A stretch of 64,000 nucleotides of DNA from Thiocapsa rosea (GTDB lineage: Bacteria; Pseudomonadota; Gammaproteobacteria; Chromatiales; Chromatiaceae). The position numbers and the translations under genes are program-made. Under the pieces are notes generated by a model. The model was not told the DNA's origin. It did not search any database and saw only the letters and a program-made list of their open reading frames with translations. Shown in pieces: positions 34,957 through 44,304 of this stretch (position 1 is its first letter; each line of letters starts with the position of its first letter). The DNA lies in the NCBI RefSeq assembly GCF_003634315.1, contig NZ_RBXL01000002.1, positions 157,346 through 221,345 of the forward strand, in the 5' to 3' direction.

Positions 34957-35208
34957 TCAGCGTGTCGGAGGGAGACTAGCCCTCGCCACTCTGTCCGGCG
35001 CCGCCATACTCAGCAACCCGAGCCCCCTCTCGGCTTTGCCGTGTCCCCGCCGAGTCCGAGCACGAAAGCGGGTCTCGGCGTCCGACTCCGCGACCATCAG
35101 GGCCGCCATATCGTCGAAGAGCCGGTCGATACTGGTGCCGCGCAAGCGCGCGATCTCGTCCAGACGACGGTAGGTCTCGTCGGGCAAGACGACTGTCACT
35201 GATGTCAC
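34957..35208 (-). CDS. RHH-type antitoxin-like protein
   Basis: The 83-residue protein opens with TSVTVVLPDETYRRLDEIAR, then LRGTSIDRLFDDMAALMVAE, a ribbon-helix-helix or HicB/CopG-like fold, and a basic C-terminus. GTG at 35208 follows AAGGAG by eight bases. It follows the remains of a PIN gene and belongs to the same leftward unit, so it is probably an orphaned antitoxin. Confidence 0.65.
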   Translation of the reverse strand: MTSVTVVLPDETYRRLDEIARLRGTSIDRLFDDMAALMVAESDAETRFRARTRRGHGKAERGLGLLSMAAPDRVARASLPPTR

Positions 35209-35221
35209 GTCTGCAACTCCT

Positions 35222-35379
35222 TCAGAAAGTCCTCTCCTTGCGCTTCTCGAGCTCGGAGACCAGCAAGGCCATTCGTTCGTTGACTCCGGCAACGGTCTCG
35301 CCGGTCTTGGGGTCGGTGGAACTTTCGCCTCGGGGTCCAACAGAAAGAGCAGCGTCGTTGCATCGAAGACAACGATCAA
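35222..35379 (-). pseudogene. Truncated PIN-domain toxin relic
   Basis: ATG at 35379 starts MIVVFDATTLLFLLDPEAKV, the N-terminus of a PIN-domain family. The frame then shifts near 35316 and continues in another frame as DPKTGETVAGVNERMALLV to a stop at 35222. The middle and end of the PIN domain are missing. Its start overlaps the stop of the upstream gene (ATGA). Confidence 0.7.
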
Positions 35380-36116
35380 TGCGCCTCGTCCGGTCCATGG
35401 CGGAGACGTTGCAGCTCGGCATAGGGATCATCCATGGCTTTCCAGCCGTTGCCGGGGAGGCCGCGCAGACGCGCGACAACGGCAGGTAACGGCATATCGT
35501 CCAGAACCTCGAAATCAGCGATATTGAAGCGCCTGAGAATCCAGACCCCTTCGGCATCACGTTCCCATCGTCCGGTGCCGCGCACTCGCAGCGTGGCCGT
35601 GAACAGATAGGGAGCGAGGCGGCAAGCCAGATCACGAGTAGCGTTGCAGATATGCGTAACGCCACCCTCCTGAAGATGCACGGGTACGGTATCGTCCTTG
35701 CCACCGATCTTGATGAGCATACCGTCCAGGCTACCCGCCTGGCTAAAGGCCCCGAAAGTCAGGGGCCCGACCTTCTCGCAACCCGGAAAGAAGATGATCT
35801 CCGCACCGTCCTCGCGGTAGAGGCGACCCACGGCGTTGTCCTCGGCCAATCGGCGATCCAGGGCTTTGAAGGCGCGCAAAGCATCCTCCGCCCCCTCGCC
35901 CTTGGCCACGTTCAAGGTGCCGATACGGGCACGAACCTTGGGAACCGACTCCTTGTCGATCCTTTGCACAAGCATCGTGCTTCCTGTTTCCAGGCGCGCG
36001 AAGTGCACATGTTCTTTCTCGCCGAGTAGTACGGCGAGATCGAGCATGTATTCGGCCAACCGTGCCATCGGAATCGTGTCCGGCGTGTAGGCATCGATCT
36101 TGAGTTTGTATTCCAT
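35376..36116 (-). CDS. Hypothetical protein coupled to a PIN toxin relic
   Basis: About 246 residues, soluble, starting MEYKLKIDAYTPDTIPMARL. I recognise no named domain. Features: KIGGKDDTVPVHLQEGGVTH in a β-rich middle and GTGRWERDAEGVWILRRFNI near the end. It overlaps the PIN relic by 4 bp, so they formed an operon, and it may be a toxin-antitoxin accessory. The start is uncertain: ATG 36116 or GTG 36128, the latter close behind GGAGAGG. Confidence 0.6.
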   Translation of the reverse strand: MEYKLKIDAYTPDTIPMARLAEYMLDLAVLLGEKEHVHFARLETGSTMLVQRIDKESVPKVRARIGTLNVAKGEGAEDALRAFKALDRRLAEDNAVGRLYREDGAEIIFFPGCEKVGPLTFGAFSQAGSLDGMLIKIGGKDDTVPVHLQEGGVTHICNATRDLACRLAPYLFTATLRVRGTGRWERDAEGVWILRRFNIADFEVLDDMPLPAVVARLRGLPGNGWKAMDDPYAELQRLRHGPDEAH

Positions 36117-36290
36117 TTTATGTTCCACGGCCTCTCCCCCCCGGACACTTAACCAGTCTTACACGTTTTTCCTATGATTTTCCTGTGATTTTTTTAGTTC
36201 CATGAAGATCCCGGCTCCGGTGCAATCCCTCCGGGAGGATCAGGACAACCCGCCGCGGCCTCGAGGGCGTTCGGAATGGCGTCCTTCGCC

Positions 36291-36575
36291 CTACTCCTCG
36301 GTCCTGATCCCCGTGAGCTCGGCCCGGTCCCCCATGATCCGGTGCAGCGTCTTCGCCGCGTCCGCGATTTCCGCAAGCCGCGCCGAGGGCAGCTCGATCG
36401 GCAGGGCCTCCGGCACCCGGATGAAGGAACTGAGCACATCCTCCCGCACGAAGGCGCTGCCCTCGACCGGATCGAACTCCCGTTTCACCGCCTGACGGAC
36501 TGCCTCCTCGGTCCGGCCCTCGATGTCGGCGTTCTTCGCCCCCTCGACATCGCCCGCAAAGCGGCCGACACCGGC
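36291..36575 (-). pseudogene. C-terminal relic of unknown protein
   Basis: The frame encodes RFAGDVEGAKNADIEGRTEE onward to a stop at 36291 (..LHRIMGDRAELTGIRTEE). It lacks a plausible start because its 5' side merges into a fragment of the DUF499 gene. Family not recognised. Confidence 0.4.
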
Positions 36576-36607
36576 CGGCACCGCTACGAACAGCGGGCCG
36601 TGCGTAC

Positions 36608-36654
36608 GTGGATGCGATCCGAGAGGTTCTCGATCGCTTCCGTCATCTGGTAGT
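36608..36654 (-). pseudogene. Fragment of DUF499 gene 5' end
   Basis: The leftward reading NYQMTEAIENLSDRIH matches DYRMTEAIENLSDLIH of the intact DUF499 protein, and the nucleotides are almost identical to about 28184-28220. It abuts the left end of the 808-bp repeat-ended element, so that insertion or an earlier rearrangement cut the gene. Confidence 0.75.
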
Positions 36655-37462
36655 TGTAGCGACCTGCAAACATCGGGCGCCCAGCCTGCAGACATGGCAA
36701 ATTTCAGCCCAGATTAACTGCCAATATCCGGGGGCTCATGCCCACATTCGTTGCCGATAAGCCCACGCTCTTTGCCAACAGCCTGCAAACATCCGAACCA
36801 GCCCGGATTATCTGCAAACGGCCGACCGAGAAGATGGGATTCGATACTGAGCCGACCTTCTACGAGAAAGCCATCCTGTCCGATCTTCAGGGTGCGTGGC
36901 AGTACCTCCGTGAAGAAGTCGCCGAGCACCCGGGCTTCGAGGGCCGGGAGCGCGCTCTGTTCCACATCGACGATGCCATGAGCTGGGAATCCGTCCGCAA
37001 CCTCGCACAGGTGCAGCGAAGCCTGATACTTGTTCGTAACCTCCTTCATCAGGGCGATGTCCCCGACGCCGTTGCCGAATGCTTGGGCGCCGTGAGCGAA
37101 CTCAGTGGGTGAGACGCTTGAAGCCCTCGCGAAGGGTGAAATCGGTTGACCGGGTCTCCAGCCCACGATCAACGTTCGCCCGACCGAGATCCGCCCCTTT
37201 CTCCATGGCTATCTGGCTCCCGGTCGGACCCGGGAGCTGCATGCGCAGCTGCAGGCCTGCCGGTGTGACGACACCGCAGATCCGGGGGGGCGGAAGCATT
37301 GGCAAACAATCTGAGTCCACCTGGATGTTTGCAGGCTGTTGGCAAAGAGCGTGGGCTTATCGGCAACTAATGTAGGCTCGGATGCCCCGATATTGGCAGT
37401 GAATCTGGGCCAAAATCGGCGATGTTTGCAGGCCGAGCGCCGGATGTTTGCAGGTTGCTACA
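36655..37462. mobile_element. 808-bp repeat-ended element (possible non-autonomous transposon)
   Basis: The ends are inverted: TGTAGCGACCTGCAAACATC at 36655 and, on the other strand, TGTAGCAACCTGCAAACATC ending at 37462. Homology extends about 140 bp into each end and includes several CTGCAAACAT motifs spaced along the end, plus a shared TTGCCGATAAGCCCACGCTC block. Only one small gene lies inside and no transposase. It resembles a miniature element mobilised in trans by a Tn7/Tn5053-like machinery (inference). No obvious target duplication. Confidence 0.65.
36834..37112 (+). CDS. Hypothetical protein carried by repeat-ended element (copy 2)
   Basis: The 92-residue copy of the protein at 3735-4049 starts MGFDTEPTFYEKAILSDLQG. 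Few substitutions separate the two. An extra base near 37105 shifts the frame, so the usual tail (LMDETLEALGKGEIG) is replaced by SG and a stop. Function unknown. Confidence 0.55.
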   Translation: MGFDTEPTFYEKAILSDLQGAWQYLREEVAEHPGFEGRERALFHIDDAMSWESVRNLAQVQRSLILVRNLLHQGDVPDAVAECLGAVSELSG

Positions 37463-37517
37463 TCTACACGAGCCTCGTCGCCGGAGCCTCAAATCGCCAC
37501 CGTGGCCTCTTTGATGC

Positions 37518-37805
37518 TCAGTTTCGGGGGGACAAGGATGAGTCGAAGGCAAGGATCCAGGAAGCGAGGTCGTCCCGGTCGGCATAGAACCAGGCGACCG
37601 GAACATTGAGCACATGGGCGATGGCCGTCAACGTCGAATAGTCCGGGATGTGCGCGCCACGTTCGTATCGGTTGATCCGCGTACTGGCGGTGCCGGGATC
37701 GATGCCGGCAGCGATTCCCAATCGTCGTTGGGACAGCCCTGCACCCAGCCTGGCTTCTTTGAGCCGGCGGGCTACCGGACAGTTGGGACTCTCGTGCGCG
37801 CCCAC
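37518..37805 (-). CDS. XRE-family transcriptional regulator
   Basis: The 95-residue protein has a helix-turn-helix RRLKEARLGAGLSQRRLGIA then GTASTRINRYERG, and ends with the typical AIAHVLNVPVAWFYADRDDL. GTG at 37805 has GAGG eight bases upstream. It is divergent from the zinc-ribbon gene, with a palindromic operator candidate between them. Confidence 0.85.
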   Translation of the reverse strand: MGAHESPNCPVARRLKEARLGAGLSQRRLGIAAGIDPGTASTRINRYERGAHIPDYSTLTAIAHVLNVPVAWFYADRDDLASWILAFDSSLSPRN

Positions 37806-37840
37806 GCTCGAACCTCATGTTCAAATGGGCCAAGAGAATC

Positions 37841-37879
37841 TTTACAAATGGGTTGCCCCGGATACTACGAATATCGTAG
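37841..37879. promoter_or_regulatory. Promoter with palindromic operator between divergent genes
   Basis: CTACGA-ata-TCGTAG at 37865-37879 is a perfect 6-3-6 palindrome of the XRE-operator type, 10 bp upstream of the rightward start. TTTACA at 37841 could be the -35 box with a weak TACTAC -10 overlapping the operator, so a bound XRE protein would block transcription. Confidence 0.6.
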
Positions 37880-37889
37880 CATTCAGGGC

Positions 37890-39074
37890 ATGAGAGCCGA
37901 AGCCAAGCCGCCGCGCGAGCCCGCCGACCTGTTGCCGCACGAACAGAAGGAGGCGCTATCCCGGTACTACGCCGGGGACAAGATCAAGGACATCATGGCG
38001 GAGTTCGGGATCGCCGGAACGGCCGCCTCGTTCCTCGCGCGTTATCCACCCCAGCCCGATCATCAACGCCTGTGCCCGCACTGCCGGGTGCCGTTGTGTG
38101 CGCGTCCGGCGACACGGCTCGGCAGGCGGAAGGTCGCTCAGTGTCCGAACTGCGGCCACAATGATTCGGGGAATTGCCGATGCGATACCTGCAGGGCAGG
38201 GAAGAAACGTGGTGCCACCCCAAGCTATTTGTCGCCAACGGTGGTTGCTCGCGAGCAGTCGTTGCGCCGCGCTTGGGAGGATTCTCTCAACCGCTGCCCA
38301 AAGCCAAAGGAGCTTAACCTCCGTCAAGCACTATATCTCGCGGCGTCCATCGCGGGGCTCGATGACACCGGAACTAAGATTCAGGCGCCGCTGAACATCG
38401 GAACCACGATCGCACCAACCATCCGGTATGCAACGGAGATGCTTCTGGCGCTCTACCGCAGCGATCTCGTCGCGCCTGATCCCGACCAGCTGCTTGATGT
38501 TCCGGAGACAGACGTCCTCAGCTATATCGAGCAAAACCTGGTGGAAATCGAGTGGCGTCTTGCTCTCGGACGCACGGCCGATGAAAACTTCCGCTATCTA
38601 AAGCAGTTGAGCGACCTCATCGACCACCGGAATGACACGAATCCAAAGGAAGAGATCGTGGCTGTGTGGCGCGAGGTCGCCCTCGCCGAGGCCGTGGCCG
38701 CCCTAACCTGGTGCCAGCGCCGCTTCGCGTTGAAGACGGAACCTCACCCCCGCCTGATCTCGGCACTAGATACTCTCTTGGAACACCTCTCGCTCGGCGT
38801 AACCACGGCGCAGACCTACTACAGCGCACGCGCCCTGGCGGGAGAGATCCACGGACGCTCAGGTGGTTTCGCCCCGGAACATGCGCGACTTCGAACGAAA
38901 ATGTTGAACAAGCTTGAGAGCATACGCAATGGTGAGTTCGGTGATCCCAGCGCTTTTGAGCGGCTGAGAGAACTGCCGCCCTCCCAAATCGCCGAACTAC
39001 TTTGCCTACCGCAGTGGGGGATCGGGGCCGAGGCATATTGGCATAATGTTCCGACGATAGACGCGCTTGGATAG
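37890..39074 (+). CDS. Hypothetical protein with N-terminal HTH and zinc ribbon
   Basis: 394 residues. N-terminal: ALSRYYAGDKIKDIMAEFGI, a helix-turn-helix-like segment. Then three paired cysteine motifs (CPHCRVPLCARP; CPNCGHNDSGNCRCDTC), suggesting one or two zinc ribbons. The rest is helical with no recognised family. A DNA- or RNA-binding sensor controlled by the divergent XRE protein is possible. The layout (XRE plus larger effector) resembles regulated defence or stress genes. ATG at 37890 lies 10 bases after the palindrome; the longer frame upstream reads through the operator and is unlikely. Confidence 0.6.
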   Translation: MRAEAKPPREPADLLPHEQKEALSRYYAGDKIKDIMAEFGIAGTAASFLARYPPQPDHQRLCPHCRVPLCARPATRLGRRKVAQCPNCGHNDSGNCRCDTCRAGKKRGATPSYLSPTVVAREQSLRRAWEDSLNRCPKPKELNLRQALYLAASIAGLDDTGTKIQAPLNIGTTIAPTIRYATEMLLALYRSDLVAPDPDQLLDVPETDVLSYIEQNLVEIEWRLALGRTADENFRYLKQLSDLIDHRNDTNPKEEIVAVWREVALAEAVAALTWCQRRFALKTEPHPRLISALDTLLEHLSLGVTTAQTYYSARALAGEIHGRSGGFAPEHARLRTKMLNKLESIRNGEFGDPSAFERLRELPPSQIAELLCLPQWGIGAEAYWHNVPTIDALG

Positions 39075-39088
39075 CGCTGCAGGATCTG

Positions 39089-39230
39089 TTAGCCCAAGTT
39101 TAACACCCCATCCAAAGTGCCCTTGTCTTTCATTGGATTACGACAAACGAAGTGGGCGAGTAGCACTACAAACATGCCATTCTTCGGGATGAGGGATCAG
39201 GCAATCATTTTGTGCACGCCTCCCAGGCAA
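39089..39230. mobile_element. End relic of IS1634-family element
   Basis: About 140 bp nearly identical to 39989-40128, the 3' end of the intact IS1634-family element to the right (same orientation). Only the terminal repeat and the last 40 or so codons of transposase remain. It is fused to the truncated integrase relic. Confidence 0.8.
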
Positions 39231-39975
39231 TGGGAGCCATGTCATGCGTCGCGACTTGCCTGATACCCGAATGCGACCCTGTATCCAGTCGATGTCACTC
39301 AAGCGCAAGCCGGCGACATCGCCGGCGCGTAAGCCCAGACGGGCAAGCAGGAGCACGATTGCGTGATCGCGGGCCCCCAGCGGGGTACTCGGGTCGCATG
39401 CGTCGATGATCCGCTCCACCTCCGCGAGTTCAAGGTTCAGCGTGTCGGCTTTGCTGTGGCTCCAACCCTGCGTCTGCGAGAGGACAAAGGCGCGCAATTG
39501 CTCGGCCGTGTAGAGGCGCGGCTTAGTGCCGATGGCTGTCAGCAACCGGTCGACGACCCGAGCGTAGCCGTCAAGTGTGCTCTGGCATACCCCCCGGTGC
39601 TGGAGCATCCAACTGCAAAACCGGATCTCCAGCTCCTGCCGTGGGCGGCCGGCCGGAGGCATCGTCGGGATGATGCCGGTGTGCTGAAGAAACACCAAGA
39701 AGCGCCGGGCCCCGCAATAGGCGTTGCCCCGCTCATGAGTTCGCGCGCCTGGGTGCTCAGCGGCGGACAGATGCTCCCGATACCCGGCCAAGCACGCATG
39801 GTCCGGTCCGGGTAAGGCTGCCCCTGCGGAGACGTCAGCCCACCACGTCATGAACCGATCGGCAGCCCCGATATAGCTGCGGATCGTCATGTCGGTGTAT
39901 TGGTGGGCTGCAAGCGCTTCCCCGGCGAAGCCGCTCCTGCGCACTGGGATCGACGACGTAGTCGTTGAGCATGAC
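39231..39975 (-). pseudogene. Tyrosine recombinase relic, truncated and frameshifted
   Basis: The core-binding domain is clear: TDMTIRSYIGAADRFMTWWA; SWMLQHRGVCQSTLDGYARV. The start of the catalytic domain follows with Arg in LLLARLGLRAGDVAGLRLSD. The His-x-x-Arg and Tyr parts are lost where the IS relic begins near 39231. The likely N-terminus MLNDYVVDPSAQERLRR (from 39979) is in another frame, so there is a frameshift near 39940. Not functional. Confidence 0.75.
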
Positions 39976-39988
39976 GTACTCCAAATTG

Positions 39989-42109
39989 TTAGCCCAAGTT
40001 TAACACCCCATCCAAAGCGCCCTTGTCTTTCATTGGCTTACGCCAAACGAAGTGGGCGAGTGGCACTACAAACATGCCATTCTTCGGGATGAGGGATCAG
40101 ACAATCATTTTGTGCACACCTCCCGGGACGGGGTCGCTGCCGAGGGCTCGGATGATGGCCAGCTGCGCCGGTTCGGGCTGGGTGGCCTTGCGCACATGCA
40201 GGGCACGCCCGTCGGGACGGCGGAAGGTGGCGGTGACCCGGCATTGACCGGCGAGGATCGCGCGCAGGCTGGACCACCGGTCGGTGATGCCGTGCGCCTG
40301 TAGGCGCCGCCGGATGATCTGGACGAACTGGTAGGCGAGCACGGTGATGAACAGGTGTCCCTCGGCGCGCTCCGCCGTCTGATGGTAGACCGGGCGCAGA
40401 CCCAGCTCCGATTTTAAGGAGCGGAACACCGCCTCCAGGTCGGTGAGCATGACGTAGGTCCGCCACAGCTGCTCCGAATCCCACGTCAGCTCGTTGGTGC
40501 GCAGGCAATAGACCCCGGGGTGCGTGACCAAGGTGCCGTCGACCGGCCGGCGCTCCCAGCGGATGGCTTGGGCGTTGACCCCGCCGGCATCCGGCTCGAC
40601 GGTGATGTTGTAGTGCTGCCCGACGCCGTGACTCTTCTCCTTCAACCGCCCGATGCGCTCCCACAGCTTGGTGATGCGCTTGGTGGTGCGCGGGCGGGCC
40701 AGTCCCTCGTGCAGGGCCTGCAGGGCCGCCTCGAAGCGCGTGCAAAACCGCTCGGCGATGCCTTCTTCCTTGTGGGCCCGGCGCTCGGAATAGCAGTAGA
40801 GGCGAACCTCCTCGCCCGCGGCGTCGAGGACACGCTGCACGGCGACGGGATCCCCGCCGGCGGTCTGGATCGAGATCGCCGCGTCCGCATCGAATTGGCG
40901 CTGCCGCTCCCGGCTCACCACCAGATAGCGATACCCCTGCGCGCGCAGCCACACCACGTTCTCCTCGGTGGCGATGCCGCGATCCATCACCACCAGAGCG
41001 CCGGCGGGGGCGCCCAACCCGGCGAGCATGCCCTCCAAGGTCGTGCCCTCGACCACGTTGCCGTCGAAGACCTCGGAGCGGCGCACAAAGCCGCTGCTGT
41101 CGAGCACCAATCCCAGGGTCACCAGCGGGCAGTCGCTGCGTTTCTCCTTGGAATGGCCGTGCTTGGCTCGGGGATTACCCGCCGCCTCGCCTTCGAAAAA
41201 GGTGTTGGTCAGATCGTAGAGCGTAACCGTCCAATCCAGCCCGAAGAATTCACTGACCCGGGCGAACAGCGTCTTCTCGATGGTGGCGCGGTGGCGCAGC
41301 AGGGCATCGGAAGCGCGGTAGAAGCGCATCAGGTTCATGGCCTCGAAGTCGACGTCCAGCAGTTCGCCCAACCCGCTGGTCTCGACCAACCAGCGCCGGG
41401 TGGCCCGCTCGGAGCCCGGCGCGGCCATGCGGGCGATGATCGCCCCGAGGATCGCCGTGCGATCGGGCGCGTTCAGGCCCAAGGTCTCGAGCAGGGTGGC
41501 AAACTCCAGCTGCGCCATCGCCCACAGCCCCACCGACTCCACCCCGACCGAGCGCGGACGGCTGAAAATCAGCGAGTCCACCTCGATGGTGTCGAGTTCG
41601 GGCGGTGCCGCCGGAGTCGGCGATGCGTCCGGTGTCGGCGCTTCGGGTGTCGGCGACGGCGCGGGGGTCGTGACCGGCTGCCGCGCCAGCAGTTGGGCGC
41701 CCAGGCGTTGCGCCGTGCGCTCCAATTCCGCCGAGATCTCGACCTTCAGCAGCACGCCCTGCCCGCCGAGCAACTCCTCCAGGCGCACGCACAGCGTCGG
41801 CCACTCGGGGGGCGGCACCGCGAAATGGCGCCCGAGGTTCAGCAGCGTGATCTGCCGGACCTTGCCGCCGACCCGCGTGGAGCACACCAGCCGGTGGGTG
41901 TGATAGCGCTCGCCGGTGGCGCTGTTGCGGGTGTGGGTGCGACGGATGTACATGCCCGTACGCTAGCCCATGCGCTGCCGGGTGCCTAGGGCCAGGCCGA
42001 AATAATATGGCACTACTTTTCAGATTTTGGCGACCGTGTACATATAAATTAATGGCATAGATCGCCTGCGGGCACGAAATCGGCCCCGACCGTGTTAAAG
42101 ATGGGCTAG
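39989..42109 (-). mobile_element. IS1634-family insertion sequence
   Basis: The ends are imperfect inverted repeats: TTAGCCCAAGTTTAACAC at 39989, and the complement at 42109 reads CTAGCCCATCTTTAACAC. It contains one large transposase gene. No clear target duplication is visible, and with the end relic at 39089 it frames the integrase relic like a collapsed composite element. Confidence 0.8.
40097..41953 (-). CDS. IS1634-family transposase
   Basis: 618 residues, the usual size for IS1634. It has a DDE_Tnp_1-type domain with YDLTNTFFEGEAAGNPRAKHG (first Asp), ALVVMDRGIATEENVVWLRA (second Asp), and a late glutamate near LTDLEAVFRSLKSELGLRPVYHQ. A Pro/Thr/Ala-rich linker (TTPAPSPTPEAPTPDASPTP) joins the N-terminal region. 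ATG at 41953. The gene appears intact. Confidence 0.92.
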   Translation of the reverse strand: MYIRRTHTRNSATGERYHTHRLVCSTRVGGKVRQITLLNLGRHFAVPPPEWPTLCVRLEELLGGQGVLLKVEISAELERTAQRLGAQLLARQPVTTPAPSPTPEAPTPDASPTPAAPPELDTIEVDSLIFSRPRSVGVESVGLWAMAQLEFATLLETLGLNAPDRTAILGAIIARMAAPGSERATRRWLVETSGLGELLDVDFEAMNLMRFYRASDALLRHRATIEKTLFARVSEFFGLDWTVTLYDLTNTFFEGEAAGNPRAKHGHSKEKRSDCPLVTLGLVLDSSGFVRRSEVFDGNVVEGTTLEGMLAGLGAPAGALVVMDRGIATEENVVWLRAQGYRYLVVSRERQRQFDADAAISIQTAGGDPVAVQRVLDAAGEEVRLYCYSERRAHKEEGIAERFCTRFEAALQALHEGLARPRTTKRITKLWERIGRLKEKSHGVGQHYNITVEPDAGGVNAQAIRWERRPVDGTLVTHPGVYCLRTNELTWDSEQLWRTYVMLTDLEAVFRSLKSELGLRPVYHQTAERAEGHLFITVLAYQFVQIIRRRLQAHGITDRWSSLRAILAGQCRVTATFRRPDGRALHVRKATQPEPAQLAIIRALGSDPVPGGVHKMIV

Positions 42110-42172
42110 GGGTGGAGTAGTCATGTTATGTGCTGCGATAGACGCGCCGCCCTAGCGAAATCCCCAGGGTAT

Positions 42173-42793
42173 TCAAGTACCCTGTCCGACCACATGAAAT
42201 CCGACTGCGCATAATGCGGTACTGCGCATACGCCACAGCGCCGAGACATGTTCGACCTCGAAGCTGCGCACCTCGCGCTGTTCCAGGCGATCGCGCGCGG
42301 CCAGCGCGCCGGCGGTATCGCGCTTGGGGGTGGCGCGACGCACCATCCCGTGGGCCTTCAAGTAGCGCCGTACGCTCGGATAGGACGGCACCGGGGTGAC
42401 GGTGCCGGCGAGGGTCGCGACCAGGTTGTCGCGATGCAGCTGGGCGGTCCAGCAGGCCGGGATGATCGCGGTACTGTGCCTGCAGGGCCTCGCGTGCGGC
42501 GGGCAGCACACTTGGGAAGGCCCCGCGGTAGGCGCGCACGCGATTGCGCAGCACCGCCACCGGATCGGGGGCGGCGCGGGCGGCGTAATACCAGCGCTCG
42601 AGGGTCGACACACCGAACCGAACATCCAGGCCGGTGACGGGATGGCGCCAGGTCTTGGCTGCCAAGGCGGCGAGTGCCGCCTGCAGGTCGCCGTCCGGCG
42701 GCGGGGCGGCGGGGCGGCGAGCAAGGGTCCGATGATCGCAAAGCGCACGCGGGCCCACCGCTCGCGTTGCGGAACCTCGATGGGAATCGGCAT
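42173..42793 (-). pseudogene. Broken DDE-type transposase/integrase (N-terminal part)
   Basis: Pieces in at least two frames: GVSTLERWYYAARAAPDPVA, then YPSVRRYLKAHGMVRRATPK and LEQREVRSFEVEHVSALW. These are N-terminal HTH regions of an rve-type (IS481/Mu-like) transposase. The catalytic domain is absent; the frame dies near 42173. ATG at 42793. Confidence 0.65.
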
Positions 42794-42891
42794 CCGGGTC
42801 TCCCGGCGACGGTGCCGGGGGGTTCCGGCACCGTCGCGATCAGCCTAGCAGGGGACCCGGATGCCTTCGAGTTGCATCCTCTGCGTGGCGT

Positions 42892-43524
42892 CAGCCGCCC
42901 TCGTGCAGCCTGCACGAACGACTCGTCAAGGGACTCAAAAAGCGCAGCACCCCCGCCAGGGCGGCCGCGGCATCGCCGAGGAAGCGCTCGAGCAGACTCC
43001 CCGGCGCCTGCTGCAGATCCACCGGCGGGACAAAGCGGCCCTGCGCACCGCACCAGAGCGGGGTCTGCGCCAACTGCTCCCGTCACCAGGTCTGCCAGCG
43101 TCGCAGGGTGCGGATCGGGACCGCCAACGTCGCGGCCAAGGCGTGCGCTTTGGGGTGTTGCCCCGGTATGACGCAGGCAGGCCACCACGACGATCACGCC
43201 CAGATAGACCCGCCGGCCCAAGAACCGCACCGAGCGCGGCGTCAGGCGTCGCCGACACTGCGCACAGCAAAAGCTGCGACGCGTGGCGAACGCCTCGCGC
43301 CATGGCTCCGGACAGCCGTGGGGGTTACGGGGGTAGTCGGCCTGATGCAGCGTGCCGCCGCAGGCGGGGCAACCGCCCTCTCGGGTGGCCTCGGCGAGGT
43401 CCTCGTCGCTGTGCAGCAGCAAGGCGAAAAGCGTGGGGCTTTCAAGTAAGGCGTGGCACACTGATGGAGTCTCTTTGTCTTCGCAAACAAGAGACTCTCC
43501 CGACGGGGGCCGTTTTTCAAGCAC
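42892..43524 (-). pseudogene. Zinc-ribbon transposon-associated protein, frameshifted
   Basis: The N-terminal part has CPACGGTLHQADYPRNPHGC and RSFCCAQCRRRLTPRSVRFL, a two-Cys-pair zinc ribbon typical of a partner protein encoded beside such transposases. The frame breaks near 43160, after which another frame holds TPLWCGAQGRFVPPVDLQQA and LERFLGDAAAALAGVLRFLS to a stop at 42892. Together with the preceding relic it formed a two-gene element. Confidence 0.65.
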
Positions 43525-43610
43525 CCCGAGGGAGGCCCTCCGCTCTCCCTCATGAAAGATGACGATTTAAGGGGAAGAAACCATCAGGGAAGGTGGCCGT
43601 ACTCAACACT

Positions 43611-44299
43611 CGGTGACGAAACCCTGCTGCCAGGGTTGCAGCGACAGGCCTCGCGGTACCGCGGGGACTCGATCAGCGCCGCCGGGGTGAGGGTCTCCTC
43701 GGTCGTGATCTCGCCGAGCTCGTCCTCGAAGCGTCGCCCGCGCCGGCGAACCTCCTGGCAGACCGCCTCGGGCAGCGGCCTCGCCGCGTTCCACAAGCGC
43801 TCGACTCGGCCTCGATCCAGGCCACGTCCTCGGGCGTATCGTCCTCCTGGAGGATCTCGTAGTGCTTCTGCCAGCCGTGTCGGGTCTCGTTCATCGAGCC
43901 GATGAAGCCGACCTTGCGCCCGTCGGCCTGCTCGATCACGCCGGCCTTGCCGTGCAGAAAGCCGCAGAGGCTGTCGGGTGCAACCAGGATCACTTGGCCG
44001 CGCCGGGCCAGAAAGGCATCGAGACTCCGATAACGCTCGCGGTTGAGCAGCGATTCGGCCTCGATCGAGCGCTCGTTCCAGCGTCCCGGCATGCGCGCCT
44101 CGCGCAGTTGCGCGACCCGCAGATCGACGTTGTAGACGATGCGCACGTCCGCCACCGACTCCAGCCATTCATGGGCGATCTCGAACAGCGAGCTGGTGAA
44201 GTAGCCGGCAATGCGCCGGTAACTGCGCACGCCTTGGAGTTGCTTGGCCAGAAAGCTCCGGTCGAGACGATGCGTGCGCGAGGAGCAGCGGTTGATCAC
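43611..44299 (-). pseudogene. Decayed second copy of PLD-SNF2 helicase, N-terminal part
   Basis: GTG at 44299 starts MINRCSSRTHRLDRSFLAKQ, and the PLD-like part matches the intact helicase at 17257-19992 closely (YRRIAGYFTSSLFEIAHEWL; HGKAGVIEQADGRKVGFIGS). It lacks four codons (SPEDLK region) and has a 1-bp deletion near 43804 that breaks the frame. Homology resumes in another frame to SLQPWQQGFVTEC and stops at about 43611, before the helicase motifs. Confidence 0.88.
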
Positions 44300-44304
44300 G
44301 ACAC

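Noticed and set aside
36655..37462. Tn3-family miniature element
   Set aside because: The ends start TGTAGC rather than GGGG and contain internal repeats, unlike the 38-bp Tn3 ends at 6809 and 13459.
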